DNA of 41,315 nt from the NCBI GenBank assembly GCA_020630435.1, contig JAHDBJ010000043.1:1-41315 (forward strand). The letters run 5' to 3'. Shown one piece after another: positions 8,281-16,447 of the stretch (positions within the stretch are counted from its first letter, which is position 1; the number at the start of each line of letters is the position of its first letter). Source of the DNA: Saprospiraceae bacterium (GTDB taxonomy: Bacteria > Bacteroidota > Bacteroidia > Chitinophagales > Saprospiraceae). Made by a program: the position numbers and the translations under genes. Under the pieces are notes generated by a model. It searched no databases and was not told where the DNA came from. It saw only the letters and a program-made list of their open reading frames with translations.

Positions 8281-9597
8281 TTACAATCTAATTATTGTTC
8301 CATCATCTTGTATTTGTAAAGGTGTATTTGGAAAATCTTGTCGTGTCAACTCTTGGATTTTTTTAGTTGCTCTATTTGAAGCATCTATTTTTGGACCATG
8401 TGTTTTACCTTGATAAATTGGGGTGATTTTTCCTTCTACAAATAAACCTGTTCTATCTACTGTAACGTTGACTATAGGAGCGATGCCTGCTGCTCCACGA
8501 AGGTTAAATCTACCATATGTACAAAAATTACCTAAACTATATGTAATCAATCGATTTTTATATAATTCAATCGCTCTAGTTACATGGGGACCATGTCCAA
8601 ATACAATATCTGCCCCTACATCGATAACACCATGAGCAAATGCACAAACGTTCCCTCTATTTTCTCCAACATATTTTTCTGTTTTACAAGGTGTATGCTG
8701 ATGTTTTGCCCCTTCTGCCCCTCCATGAAATGATACAATCACGATATCTACCTGCTCTTCCAACTTTTGAACAATACGTTTTGCTTTAGCAATATTACGA
8801 ATATCACAAGTTCCTGTATTTGGAGCGAATGCACAAAAGCCATACGTCACTCCATTTTTTTCAAAAATACTATATTCGTCACTACCTGCTAATCCTGCAT
8901 ACTTTATACCGACTTGGTCTAATACTTCTTTTGTTCTTCGCCTTCCTGAAGCTCCAAAATCTCCAGAATGGTTATTGGCTAGGCTCACAATGTCGAACCC
9001 TGCATTTGCAAAATGATTGGCATAACTTTCAGGTGAACGAAAAGCATAACATAAGGCGGGGTTAGAACATCGTTTGACTTTACCTCCACTATCTAATATT
9101 GTTCCTTCTAAGTTTCCGAATGTTAAATCGGCATTTTGTAAAAGTCCTTCTACATCAGATAACAGTTCTCTTCCTCCATTTGTGGGGAGGTAAGATTTCG
9201 AAGGATAATTTGTTCCAAGCATCATATCCCCTACCCCAATTATGTTAATTAAGTCTCCTACAGGTCTAGGAGCTTCTTCCCTTGGTGCTAATTTGGTAGA
9301 TTTGACGACTTCTTTTTTAGGAGTTTGTTCTTTTTCTTTTTCAGACTCTTTAGGTTCTTCTTTTGATTTTTCAGGTTTAGTTGATTTCTTTGGAGGTGTT
9401 TTTTCTTCTTTGATTTCTTCTTTTTTTAAAGCTAAGGTAGTTGTATCCACATTAGGGATTGCCTCGGCTTCTACTTTTGGTTCAGAAACGTCTTCTTGTT
9501 TATTTGAAGTTTTTTCTGTTTTGCATCCTACTACTATTAGTACCAAAAAAAACAGACTTCCTAGAAGGAAGTCTGTGCCATTTATGTTTATTCTCAT
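8281..9597 (-). CDS. CapA/PgsA-type metallophosphatase-like lipoprotein
   Basis: 438 residues. A short hydrophobic N-terminus ends in VVGC (Cys25), a lipobox, so the protein is probably a lipoprotein. Residues about 30-110 are a Lys/Glu/Pro-rich low-complexity linker, likely spanning the periplasm or cell wall. The rest is a CapA domain of the calcineurin-like fold: IIGVGDMMLGTNYPS, FGNLEGT, SLANNHSGDFG, IVSFHGGAEG, IVFGHGPHV and ITYSLGNF are the usual metal- and substrate-site motifs. In Bacillus CapA/PgsA takes part in poly-gamma-glutamate capsule export, but many Bacteroidota homologues have no such context, and no capB/capC is present here. It lies 26 bases downstream of the M23 peptidase gene on the same strand. 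A terminator-like hairpin lies inside its signal-peptide codons. Confidence 0.85.
   Translation of the reverse strand: MRININGTDFLLGSLFFLVLIVVGCKTEKTSNKQEDVSEPKVEAEAIPNVDTTTLALKKEEIKEEKTPPKKSTKPEKSKEEPKESEKEKEQTPKKEVVKSTKLAPREEAPRPVGDLINIIGVGDMMLGTNYPSKSYLPTNGGRELLSDVEGLLQNADLTFGNLEGTILDSGGKVKRCSNPALCYAFRSPESYANHFANAGFDIVSLANNHSGDFGASGRRRTKEVLDQVGIKYAGLAGSDEYSIFEKNGVTYGFCAFAPNTGTCDIRNIAKAKRIVQKLEEQVDIVIVSFHGGAEGAKHQHTPCKTEKYVGENRGNVCAFAHGVIDVGADIVFGHGPHVTRAIELYKNRLITYSLGNFCTYGRFNLRGAAGIAPIVNVTVDRTGLFVEGKITPIYQGKTHGPKIDASNRATKKIQELTRQDFPNTPLQIQDDGTIIRL
9545..9576 (-). terminator. Intrinsic-terminator-like hairpin inside the capA-like 5' coding sequence
   Basis: Arms 9552-9561 (acagacttcc) and 9567-9576 (ggaagtctgt) form a perfect 10-bp stem with a 5-nt loop. 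On the minus strand the stem runs into eight T residues (A run at 9545-9552). It covers roughly codons 8-18 of the CapA-like ORF. It has the form of a Rho-independent terminator for the upstream M23 gene or of an attenuator of the CapA-like gene. Confidence 0.65.
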
Positions 9598-9623
9598 TTT
9601 AGATATAATTCTTATTTGAAATA

Positions 9624-10607
9624 CTAATCAAAAGATTGATTGTTTGTTGATGCTAGATCAACCATACTTTTATATTCTTCTGTTGACAAACCATCCATTA
9701 CAAAATGGATAGGGTTAACTGCTGTTCCTTTGTGTCTCACCTCATAATGTAAATGAGGACCAGAAGAAAGTCCTGTATTTCCAACTTCTCCAATGACTTG
9801 ACCTTTCGTTACTTTTTGTCCTTTTCTAACTTCAATTTTATTCATGTGAGCATATAATGTTTTATAACCATAGCCATGATTAATAATAACATTTTTTCCA
9901 TATCCACCCCTTCTATTTTCCACACGCTCTACTTTTCCATCACCTGTAGCATAGATTGGAGTACCTTTAGGAGCTGTAAAATCTAAACCTTTGTGCATCT
10001 TCATTACTTTATGTATAGGATGCAATCTTCTTCCAAACCCTGAAAGTAACGTAACCTTATTTTTGAGTTTATCTGCTCGAACGGGCTTAATAGATGGTAA
10101 CGAAGCAAACATTTTATCTCTATCCTTTGCCATTTCCGTTAACTCATCCAATGACTTTGATTGTATAGCTAGTTTCCTTCCTAACTTATCCAGCTTTTCA
10201 GTTACACTAAACATCAAATCACCTGTATTTTTGAAGCGAGTTAAATGTTGATATTTTTTGCTACCTCCTACACCACCATTCCAAATATTTTTATCGATAG
10301 GATCCATTCCAAAAACCATTCTATGTACTCCTCTATCTCTATCTTGAATATTTTCTAGTACTTTATTATACGTGGTAATTTCCTCACTAAGTGCTGAATA
10401 TTGGTTCTTCATTTGATCCAATTCTCGTTGAAGTGCTCTTTCCTTTGGTCCACTCATATAAGGAGAAACAATAGCTAGTAAGATGGTGGCAAATACAAGA
10501 ACAGCACAGGAAAAGGCAAATATCCTGAAGATTTTCACCTTTAAAGGCTCAACAACTTTTTCGTAGCGTAAGGTTTGTTTGTTATATACAAATTTTTCCT
10601 TTCTCAT
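9624..10607 (-). CDS. Membrane-anchored M23 family peptidase (LytM-like endopeptidase)
   Basis: 327 residues: a short cytoplasmic N-terminus, one membrane span at about 27-48, a coiled-coil stretch (about 53-90 and 130-170), then a C-terminal M23 domain. Zinc ligands and catalytic His are visible: H205-xxx-D209 (MHKGLDF), H254 (LYAHM) and H285-x-H287 (GPHLHYEV), so the enzyme looks active. The family cleaves peptidoglycan cross-bridges or peptides in the periplasm and works in cell separation and envelope growth. In many Bacteroidota an M23 peptidase of this design sits next to alaS, as here, where the two are divergent across a 257-bp gap. The CapA-like gene follows 26 bases downstream. Confidence 0.9.
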   Translation of the reverse strand: MRKEKFVYNKQTLRYEKVVEPLKVKIFRIFAFSCAVLVFATILLAIVSPYMSGPKERALQRELDQMKNQYSALSEEITTYNKVLENIQDRDRGVHRMVFGMDPIDKNIWNGGVGGSKKYQHLTRFKNTGDLMFSVTEKLDKLGRKLAIQSKSLDELTEMAKDRDKMFASLPSIKPVRADKLKNKVTLLSGFGRRLHPIHKVMKMHKGLDFTAPKGTPIYATGDGKVERVENRRGGYGKNVIINHGYGYKTLYAHMNKIEVRKGQKVTKGQVIGEVGNTGLSSGPHLHYEVRHKGTAVNPIHFVMDGLSTEEYKSMVDLASTNNQSFD

Positions 10608-10803
10608 ATTGGTTAGTTATTACCCAAAAATGGCTAAGTTTGCACATCATTAACCACAAGGGCATTAAACGTTTTGCTGCTTTTAATGAAATTGTTTAAT
10701 TCAAAATGCGTATCAAAATTAATATACAGTCCCTTTATTTTCAAAAAAATTAACGACTATTTTAATTTTTCAATAAAATTATGTGACAATAATCGAACCA
10801 AAT

Positions 10804-10832
10804 TTTGAAACCTTTTTAAAAAAATTACGTTG
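10804..10832 (+). promoter_or_regulatory. Candidate promoter of the alaS operon
   Basis: TTTG at 10804-10807 is followed after 18 bases by TACGTTG at 10826-10832, close to the Bacteroidota -33 TTTG / -7 TAnnTTTG arrangement (the -7 half is one base short). A transcript starting near 10839 would leave a leader of about 25 nt before the ATG at 10865, and favours that ATG over the TTG at 10850. Confidence 0.4.
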
Positions 10833-10864
10833 TCTCCAACATTCAAACATTGAATATTTTTAAT

Positions 10865-13492
10865 ATGAAATCTAAAGAAATTCGTCAGAAGTTTCTCAAC
10901 TTCTTCGCTTCTAAACAACATAAGATAGTTCCTTCTGCTCCATTGGTGAATAAAGATGACCCAACCTTGATGTTTATAAATGCTGGAATGAATCCTTTTA
11001 AAGATTATTTCCTTGGAAATAAGGTTGCTACGGAAAAAAGAATAGCTGACACTCAGAAATGTTTAAGGGTATCTGGGAAACACAATGACTTGGAGGAAGT
11101 TGGTGTGGATAGTTACCACCAAACCATGTTTGAGATGTTGGGTAACTGGTCTTTTGGTGATTATTTCAAAAGGGAGGCAATTGCATGGGCATGGGAACTA
11201 TTAACAGAAGAGTATAAAATTCCTAAAAATAAGCTATACGTGACAGTTTTTGAAGGAGATAAGAAGGCAGGACTCTCTGCTGATACAGAAGCCGTAGACT
11301 TTTGGAAGGAGTGGATAACAGAAGATCGTATTTTGTTTTTTGATAAAAAAGATAATTTCTGGGAAATGGGCGATACAGGACCTTGTGGGCCTTGTTCGGA
11401 AATTCATGTTGATCTTCGTTCTGATGAAGATATAGCAAAAGTAGATGGAAGAACCTTAGTCAATCAAGATCATCCTCAAGTTGTAGAAATCTGGAATTTA
11501 GTCTTTATACAATATAACCGAAAAGCCGATGGAAGTCTTGAAGAGCTGCCTGAAAAACACATTGATACAGGAATGGGTTTTGAGCGATTGGCGATGGCAT
11601 TGCAACACAAAAAATCTAATTACGATACAGATATATTTTCACCATTTATAAAATTTGTAGAAAAAGAAAGTGGTATTAAATATACCTCTAATTATGCTCT
11701 TGAAGCAAAATCAGATATAGCCATGCGTGTAATTGTTGATCATCTTCGGGCTGTTGCATTTGCTATTGCTGATGGACAATTACCTAGTAATACAGGTGCT
11801 GGATATGTTATTCGAAGAATATTGAGGAGAGCTGTTCGTTATTATTATTCTTTTTTAAATATTAAGGAACCTTTTTTGGTTAAAATCATTCCTTTATTGG
11901 TTCGTGAATTTGGAGATGTCTTCCCTGAAATAAAAACTCAACAACAGCTCGTTATTCAACAGATTCAAAGAGAAGAAGAAGCCTTTTTAAAGACACTTGA
12001 AAATGGTCTAAAACGTTTTGATAATTTAAAAGTTGAAAATCAAAAACTTGATGGAAAGACTGCTTTCGAATTACTAGCAACATTTGGCTTTCCAATTGAT
12101 TTAACGATGCTTATTGCTTCTGAAAAGGGTTGGAGCGTAGATGAAGTTGGTTTTCAAAAAGCAATGGATGAACACAAACGATTATCAAAAGATGATGCTC
12201 AAAAATCTGTGGGTGACTGGACAGAATTAAAGGCATTAGATGGTGTCGAGTTTGTAGGGTATGATTTTACAAAGATTGATGATGCTCAATTGGTTCGTTA
12301 CCGAACAGTAAACATCAAAGGGAAAGACCAGTACCAAATTGTATTAGACAAAACGCCTTTTTATGCAGAAAGTGGTGGACAGCATGGAGATACGGGGCTT
12401 TTATATTTTGGAGAAGAAAAAATTCCTGTATTGGACACTCAAAAGGAGAATGACTTAATTATTCATATCGTGAAGAGTATTCCATCTCAATTGGACGGAA
12501 ATGTGATTGCAGAAGTAAATGCCCAAAAGCGTAGAGCCGTTTCACAGAACCATTCGGCTGTACACCTTATGCACGCTGCCCTACATCGTGTATTAGGTGA
12601 CCATGCCCTACAAAAAGGACAGGATGTCAATGATAAACGTATACGCTTTGACTTTTCTCACCATAAAAAAATGAGTGAAGCTGAAATAATAGCAGTAGAA
12701 CGCATTGTCAATGAAAAAATTAGATTAAACATTCCTTTGGAAGAAGAACGATCAATGTCTATAGAAAAAGCAAAAGCAGCAGGTGCTATGATGCTATTCG
12801 GTGAAAAATATGGAGATACGGTTCGTATGGTAACTTTTGATAAAGATTTTTCTAGGGAATTATGCGGTGGCACGCATGTTTCTGCTACTGGTGCAATCGG
12901 TCAATTTAAAATCTTGTCGGAGAGTGCCATTGCTGGCGGTGTACGTAGAATCGAAGCGATAACCGCAGAAACTGCTGAGAACTATATTCAGAAGGAATTA
13001 AATACCTTGAAAAATATTCGTACTATTTTCAAAAACCCTAAGGATATACAAGAAAGTATAGTAAAACTTCAGGAAGAAAATAAAAATTTACAAAAACAGG
13101 CAGAATCCCTTTTAGCAGCTCAAGCAACAGCTTTAAAAGGAACGTTGAAGTCCAAATTTCAAGAAAAAGATGGTATTCGTTTTTTAGCTACTAGAGTACC
13201 TATAGACGATAGTAATGCTTTAAAAACGCTAGCGACACAATTAGAAAAAGAAGTTGACAATGCCTTTATTTTATTTGCAGCCGTTGTAAAAGGCAAACCT
13301 CAATTGATGTTGAGTATCAATAAAGAATTGGCTCAAAGTCGCTCACTACATGCTGGTAATATCGTTAGAGAATTAGCCAAAGAAATCCGTGGTGGCGGTG
13401 GTGGTCAAGCCTTCTTCGCAACAGCTGGAGGAAGCGACATAAAAGGATTGGACAAAGCAGTTACTAAAGCTGTAGAGTTTTTGAACAATTGA
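10865..13492 (+). CDS. alaS: Alanyl-tRNA synthetase
   Basis: 875 residues, full length for the family. It charges tRNA-Ala with alanine in the cytoplasm. In order: class II catalytic core (DPTLMFINAGMNPFKDYF near the N-terminus; GAGYVIRRILRRAVR), tRNA-binding domain, the editing domain with zinc/active-site residues H563-x3-H567 (HSAVHLMH) and C667 of CGGTH, a coiled coil, and the C-Ala domain with the glycine-rich RGGGGGQAFFATAGG near the end. The frame is open from a TTG at 10850, but the ATG at 10865 gives MKSKEIRQKFLNFF, which aligns with the start of known AlaRS proteins, and it lies at a reasonable distance from the candidate promoter. It heads a four-gene operon; the next ORF begins 11 bases after its stop. 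Confidence 0.97.
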   Translation: MKSKEIRQKFLNFFASKQHKIVPSAPLVNKDDPTLMFINAGMNPFKDYFLGNKVATEKRIADTQKCLRVSGKHNDLEEVGVDSYHQTMFEMLGNWSFGDYFKREAIAWAWELLTEEYKIPKNKLYVTVFEGDKKAGLSADTEAVDFWKEWITEDRILFFDKKDNFWEMGDTGPCGPCSEIHVDLRSDEDIAKVDGRTLVNQDHPQVVEIWNLVFIQYNRKADGSLEELPEKHIDTGMGFERLAMALQHKKSNYDTDIFSPFIKFVEKESGIKYTSNYALEAKSDIAMRVIVDHLRAVAFAIADGQLPSNTGAGYVIRRILRRAVRYYYSFLNIKEPFLVKIIPLLVREFGDVFPEIKTQQQLVIQQIQREEEAFLKTLENGLKRFDNLKVENQKLDGKTAFELLATFGFPIDLTMLIASEKGWSVDEVGFQKAMDEHKRLSKDDAQKSVGDWTELKALDGVEFVGYDFTKIDDAQLVRYRTVNIKGKDQYQIVLDKTPFYAESGGQHGDTGLLYFGEEKIPVLDTQKENDLIIHIVKSIPSQLDGNVIAEVNAQKRRAVSQNHSAVHLMHAALHRVLGDHALQKGQDVNDKRIRFDFSHHKKMSEAEIIAVERIVNEKIRLNIPLEEERSMSIEKAKAAGAMMLFGEKYGDTVRMVTFDKDFSRELCGGTHVSATGAIGQFKILSESAIAGGVRRIEAITAETAENYIQKELNTLKNIRTIFKNPKDIQESIVKLQEENKNLQKQAESLLAAQATALKGTLKSKFQEKDGIRFLATRVPIDDSNALKTLATQLEKEVDNAFILFAAVVKGKPQLMLSINKELAQSRSLHAGNIVRELAKEIRGGGGGQAFFATAGGSDIKGLDKAVTKAVEFLNN

Positions 13493-13503
13493 ACTAGAGA
13501 TTA

Positions 13504-13854
13504 ATGGAAGAATGGGAGTTTGATTTTGAATGGTTGAAAGTGAGACACCTTGTAAAAGAAAATTTACAAAAGGACAAATTACCTGATCTCAATGCAGTAC
13601 TTTTTCTAATTGGTATACAAGAACTCGGAGAAGTTCGTGAATCTTTCACCAAAGAAGAAAAGCAAGATTTAATGCATATTGCCGTTTGCAAATTGCTTAG
13701 TTTTGACGGTATTTTTGAATATATTGGACGAGACGAAGACAATTGGCCTCATTATAAGCAGTTGGTCAGTATTGAAACAACAGGTGTAAAAGCACAAGAA
13801 CAATTTTTAAAAGAAAAAGTTATACAATATTTTAAAATTTTAGAAAAAGAATAA
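13504..13854 (+). CDS. Small acidic protein of unknown function in the alaS operon
   Basis: 116 residues, no signal peptide or membrane span, predicted mostly helical and probably cytoplasmic. Recognisable short motifs are LPDLNAVLFLIGIQELG, FTKEEKQDLMHIAVCKLLS and GRDEDNWPHY. The composition and codon use match the neighbours, and the gene is fitted 11 bases after alaS and 10 bases before the first cyclophilin gene, so it is a real gene. It looks like a conserved Bacteroidota orphan family, but I cannot name it. An antisense ORF over most of its length (13494-13742) looks like a shadow. Confidence 0.8.
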   Translation: MEEWEFDFEWLKVRHLVKENLQKDKLPDLNAVLFLIGIQELGEVRESFTKEEKQDLMHIAVCKLLSFDGIFEYIGRDEDNWPHYKQLVSIETTGVKAQEQFLKEKVIQYFKILEKE

Positions 13855-13864
13855 AACTCAACAA

Positions 13865-14500
13865 ATGAAGAAGATACTACTTTTCTCATCTATTGTACTA
13901 TTCTCTTTTTTATATAGTTGTGGTGATGGGAAAACCTATGGCACGATTGAAACGGAATTTGGTACAATGAAATTTATGCTTTATGATGAAACCCCTATTC
14001 ATAAAGAAAATTTTATAAAACTAGCGAATGAGGGGTTTTATGATGATTTACTTTTTCATAGAGTAATCAAAAATTTTATGATTCAAGGAGGTGATCCTGA
14101 ATCTAAAGGTGCTCCTTCAGGGAAAATGCTTGGTAATGGTGGACCAGGTTATACTTTACCCAACGAAATTGGTTATCCCCATTTTAAAGGAGCCTTGGCC
14201 TCTGCTAGAAATAATAATCCTGAAAAACGCTCTAATGGCTCTCAATTTTATATCGTACATGGTAAAAAAATTAATGACCATTTATTAAATAGTGCTGAAA
14301 AAATGAGCGGTTTCACCTATAGTCCTATCCAAAGAGATTATTACAAAGAAGTAGGCGGTTCACCAGAGTTAGACGGAAAATATACTGTATTTGGAGAAGT
14401 GATTGAAGGATGGGATGTTATTGATAAAATTGTAGAAGTGGCTAAGAATCCTCAAAATCGTCCTAATGAAGATGTCAAAATGAAAGTTCGTATACAATAG
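13865..14500 (+). CDS. Cyclophilin-type peptidyl-prolyl isomerase, lipoprotein
   Basis: 211 residues. The N-terminus is a lipoprotein signal (hydrophobic run ending YSC, Cys19), so the enzyme should sit in the periplasm on a lipid anchor. The cyclophilin fold is clear: ENFIKLANEGFYDDLLFHRVIKNFMIQGGDP, GPGYTLPNE, GALASAR and SNGSQFYIVHG. The FHR arginine and the FMIQ phenylalanine/glutamine of the active site are present. An insert of about 35 residues (around NSAEKMSGF...PELDGKY) precedes the final strands, as in many Bacteroidota cyclophilins. It catalyses cis-trans isomerisation of Xaa-Pro bonds during folding of exported proteins. The next gene, a paralogue, starts 8 bases after its stop. 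Confidence 0.93.
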   Translation: MKKILLFSSIVLFSFLYSCGDGKTYGTIETEFGTMKFMLYDETPIHKENFIKLANEGFYDDLLFHRVIKNFMIQGGDPESKGAPSGKMLGNGGPGYTLPNEIGYPHFKGALASARNNNPEKRSNGSQFYIVHGKKINDHLLNSAEKMSGFTYSPIQRDYYKEVGGSPELDGKYTVFGEVIEGWDVIDKIVEVAKNPQNRPNEDVKMKVRIQ

Positions 14501-14508
14501 AAATTTTA

Positions 14509-15369
14509 ATGAAGTATTTTAATGTTTTAATATTTGCCTTTATAGTAGGCAGTTGTGCTAAACCTATAGCTAATTTTTCTTATGTAGAAAAAAAGCGTGT
14601 AGCACCTGTAGAAGTGCGTTTTGAGAATTTATCTTCCAATGCTACTGAATATGAATGGAGCTTTGGAGATGATTCTATTTCTTATGAAAAAACACCGATG
14701 CACCGTTTTATAACTTCAGGGAATTATCTTGTTACTTTAAAAGCTAAAAAAGGAAATAAAACTCAAGTTTTTGAGAAAAGGATATTTGTCGCAGCACCTG
14801 AAACTTGCTTAGTAGAATTAGAGACTGCTTTTGGAAAGATGCTCATTCAATTATATGATGCGACACCAAAACATCGTGACAATTTTGTAAAACTGGTTGA
14901 AGAAGGCTTTTATGATGGTTTAATTTTTCATAGAGTTATAGATGGTTTTATGCTGCAAGGAGGTGATCCCGATTCTAAAGGTGCTAGTCTAGAAAAACAA
15001 GTAGGCAACGGTGGCCCTGGTTATAGAATTCCTGCAGAATTTGTTGATTCGCTTATACATATAAAGGGTGCTGTAGCTGCTGCTAGGACACCTAATCCAA
15101 AAAAGGAATCTTCAGGCTCTCAATTTTATATTGTCCAAGGTCGTCCTGTGAGTAAAGAAAGTCTTGAAAAAGCTGGTGTAGCTTATTCCAAACAACAAAT
15201 TGAAGCCTATTCCAAATGGGGTGGATCGCCACAATTGGATCAAGAATATACGGTTTTTGGGAGAGTGATAAAAGGCTTGGAAGTTATTGATGAAATCACT
15301 AAAGTCCAAACCAATAAAATAGATCGACCTCTTAAAAATGTGGTAATGAAGATACGAATTATCAATTAG
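14509..15369 (+). CDS. PKD domain-cyclophilin fusion lipoprotein
   Basis: 286 residues. A lipoprotein signal ends at GSC (Cys16). Residues about 20-95 form a PKD/Ig-like domain, with the family signature YEWSFGDD followed by HRF...GNYLVTL. From about residue 100 a complete cyclophilin domain follows: DNFVKLVEEGFYDGLIFHRVIDGFMLQGGDP, GPGYRIPAE, GAVAAAR and SSGSQFYIVQGR. The catalytic FHR and FMLQ motifs are intact. It is a paralogue of the preceding gene with an added PKD domain, which in other proteins mediates protein or polysaccharide contact, so the isomerase may be targeted to particular surface or secreted clients (inference). It is the last gene of the alaS operon and is convergent with pdxH, 39 bases away. 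Confidence 0.92.
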   Translation: MKYFNVLIFAFIVGSCAKPIANFSYVEKKRVAPVEVRFENLSSNATEYEWSFGDDSISYEKTPMHRFITSGNYLVTLKAKKGNKTQVFEKRIFVAAPETCLVELETAFGKMLIQLYDATPKHRDNFVKLVEEGFYDGLIFHRVIDGFMLQGGDPDSKGASLEKQVGNGGPGYRIPAEFVDSLIHIKGAVAAARTPNPKKESSGSQFYIVQGRPVSKESLEKAGVAYSKQQIEAYSKWGGSPQLDQEYTVFGRVIKGLEVIDEITKVQTNKIDRPLKNVVMKIRIIN

Positions 15370-15408
15370 ACTATAGAAGTGGTTTTTATTATAGAATTCT
15401 TCATATAT

Positions 15409-16059
15409 TTAAGGAGCTAAACGTTCAGTTCTCCACAAATTATCTGCCTGTAGCGTATATCGAAATCTATCATGTAATCTACTTGTGCGCCCTTGCCAAA
15501 ATTCTATTTTGTGTGGCTTTACCCTATAGCCTCCCCAATGCTTAGGAATTGGTAAAGCTTCTTGTTCTTTATACTTCAGAATAAGTTGTTCAACATTTTG
15601 TTCTAGTACTTTTCTATCTGGAATGACTTGACTTTGAGGAGAAGCATATGCTCCAATTTGGCTTCCCTTAGGACGACTTTGAAAATAGGCTTCTGCAATC
15701 GCTTTTGAGACTTTTTCTACCTCACCTTCTATACGAACTTGACGATGTAACTCCAACCAATTAAAAACCAATGCTGCCCTTGGATTTTCAGCCAACTGTT
15801 TAGCTTTATCACTTTCATAATTGGTATAAAAAAGAAACCCTCCCTCATCAATTCCCTTTAATAATACAATTCGAGCAGAAGGGAATCCATCAACAGTAGC
15901 TGTAGCGAGTGTCATCGCATTTGGTTCAAGTACTTGCGCTTGAATTGCCTTATCTAACCATTTTTTAAAAAAATCAAATGGATTTGGAAGCAAATCTTCT
16001 GAACTTAAAGTAGCACGATTATAATTTTCTCGTAGTTGAGCAATTTTTTTATTATCCAT
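15409..16059 (-). CDS. pdxH: Pyridoxamine/pyridoxine 5'-phosphate oxidase
   Basis: 216 residues, typical length. The enzyme oxidises PNP or PMP to pyridoxal 5'-phosphate with FMN and O2. Visible family features: NPFDFFKKWLDKAIQ, the FMN-binding PSARIVLLKGID, GFLFYTNYESDKAKQL, ALVFNWLELHRQVRIEG, and at the C-terminus the PLP-binding VKPHKIEFWQGRTSRLHDR and the terminal WRTERLAP. The frame extends upstream to 16182, but the extension is low-complexity and crosses a terminator hairpin; ATG 16059 gives the usual MDNKKIAQLRENY start and lies just behind a well-spaced promoter. Confidence 0.96.
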   Translation of the reverse strand: MDNKKIAQLRENYNRATLSSEDLLPNPFDFFKKWLDKAIQAQVLEPNAMTLATATVDGFPSARIVLLKGIDEGGFLFYTNYESDKAKQLAENPRAALVFNWLELHRQVRIEGEVEKVSKAIAEAYFQSRPKGSQIGAYASPQSQVIPDRKVLEQNVEQLILKYKEQEALPIPKHWGGYRVKPHKIEFWQGRTSRLHDRFRYTLQADNLWRTERLAP

Positions 16060-16072
16060 TTCTTGTTTTTCG

Positions 16073-16103
16073 TAAAAATACTTCCTTTTAACAATTGCCC
16101 AAA
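16073..16103 (-). promoter_or_regulatory. Promoter of pdxH
   Basis: On the minus strand TTTG (16103-16100) is followed after exactly 19 bases by TATTTTTA (16080-16073), one mismatch from TAnnTTTG. The predicted start falls only about 7 nt before the pdxH ATG. It lies just downstream of a terminator hairpin, so pdxH is likely transcribed separately from pabA. Confidence 0.5.
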
Positions 16104-16124
16104 AAAAATCCTTTTCTATAAAAC

Positions 16125-16153
16125 AAAAAACCCTGTCAGGAAGACTGACAGGG
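16125..16153 (-). terminator. Intrinsic terminator between pabA and pdxH
   Basis: Arms ccctgtca (16131-16138) and tgacaggg (16146-16153) form a perfect 8-bp GC-rich stem with a 7-nt loop. On the minus strand it is followed by TTTTTTGTTTT. The plus-strand side has no T run. It ends whatever minus-strand RNA covers the 16154-16447 spacer. Confidence 0.75.
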
Positions 16154-16447
16154 ACAAAACAAAAAACAAAAACTATGAACAAACACTCATCCTTATTTCT
16201 TAAACTATTTTAAACTTATTTCTTAACCTCAAACTATTTCTTAACCTTTTGTATATAGTTATACGCCACCTATTTTGGAAGGTTGCAAAAAAAAAATAAA
16301 TTTTTTCAAAAAAAATCTTTTTTGTAAAAAAACACTATTAAACGATAAATTAAAGCTTAAAAATTATTTAAAATCAATCTTTTATACATTTAATTAAAAA
16401 TACTTTACATTAATAAATATTTAGTTGATAGAATACATGAATGCTTT
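16154..16447. other. 294-bp spacer between pabA and the pdxH terminator, with short direct repeats
   Basis: This AT-rich spacer contains three copies of ATTTCTTAA(C/A) at 16195, 16218 and 16236, the last two exactly 18 bp apart and extended to ATTTCTTAACC. No protein gene longer than about a dozen codons is supported. A long 3' UTR of pabA or a small RNA ending at the 16131-16153 hairpin would both fit; no consensus promoter for a small RNA was found. Confidence 0.5.

Noticed and set aside
9242-9619. 125-codon plus-strand ORF opposite the CapA-like gene
   Set aside because: It arises from the Lys/Glu-rich linker codons read backwards (Phe/Ser runs); no independent support.
16060-16182. N-terminal extension of pdxH
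   Set aside because: It is Phe/Val-rich, crosses an intrinsic terminator and precedes the family-typical start at 16059.
16175-16213. 13-codon plus-strand mini-ORF (MNKHSSLFLKLF) after the pdxH-side hairpin
   Set aside because: Too short, no upstream promoter match, no regulatory codon pattern such as a run of one amino acid.
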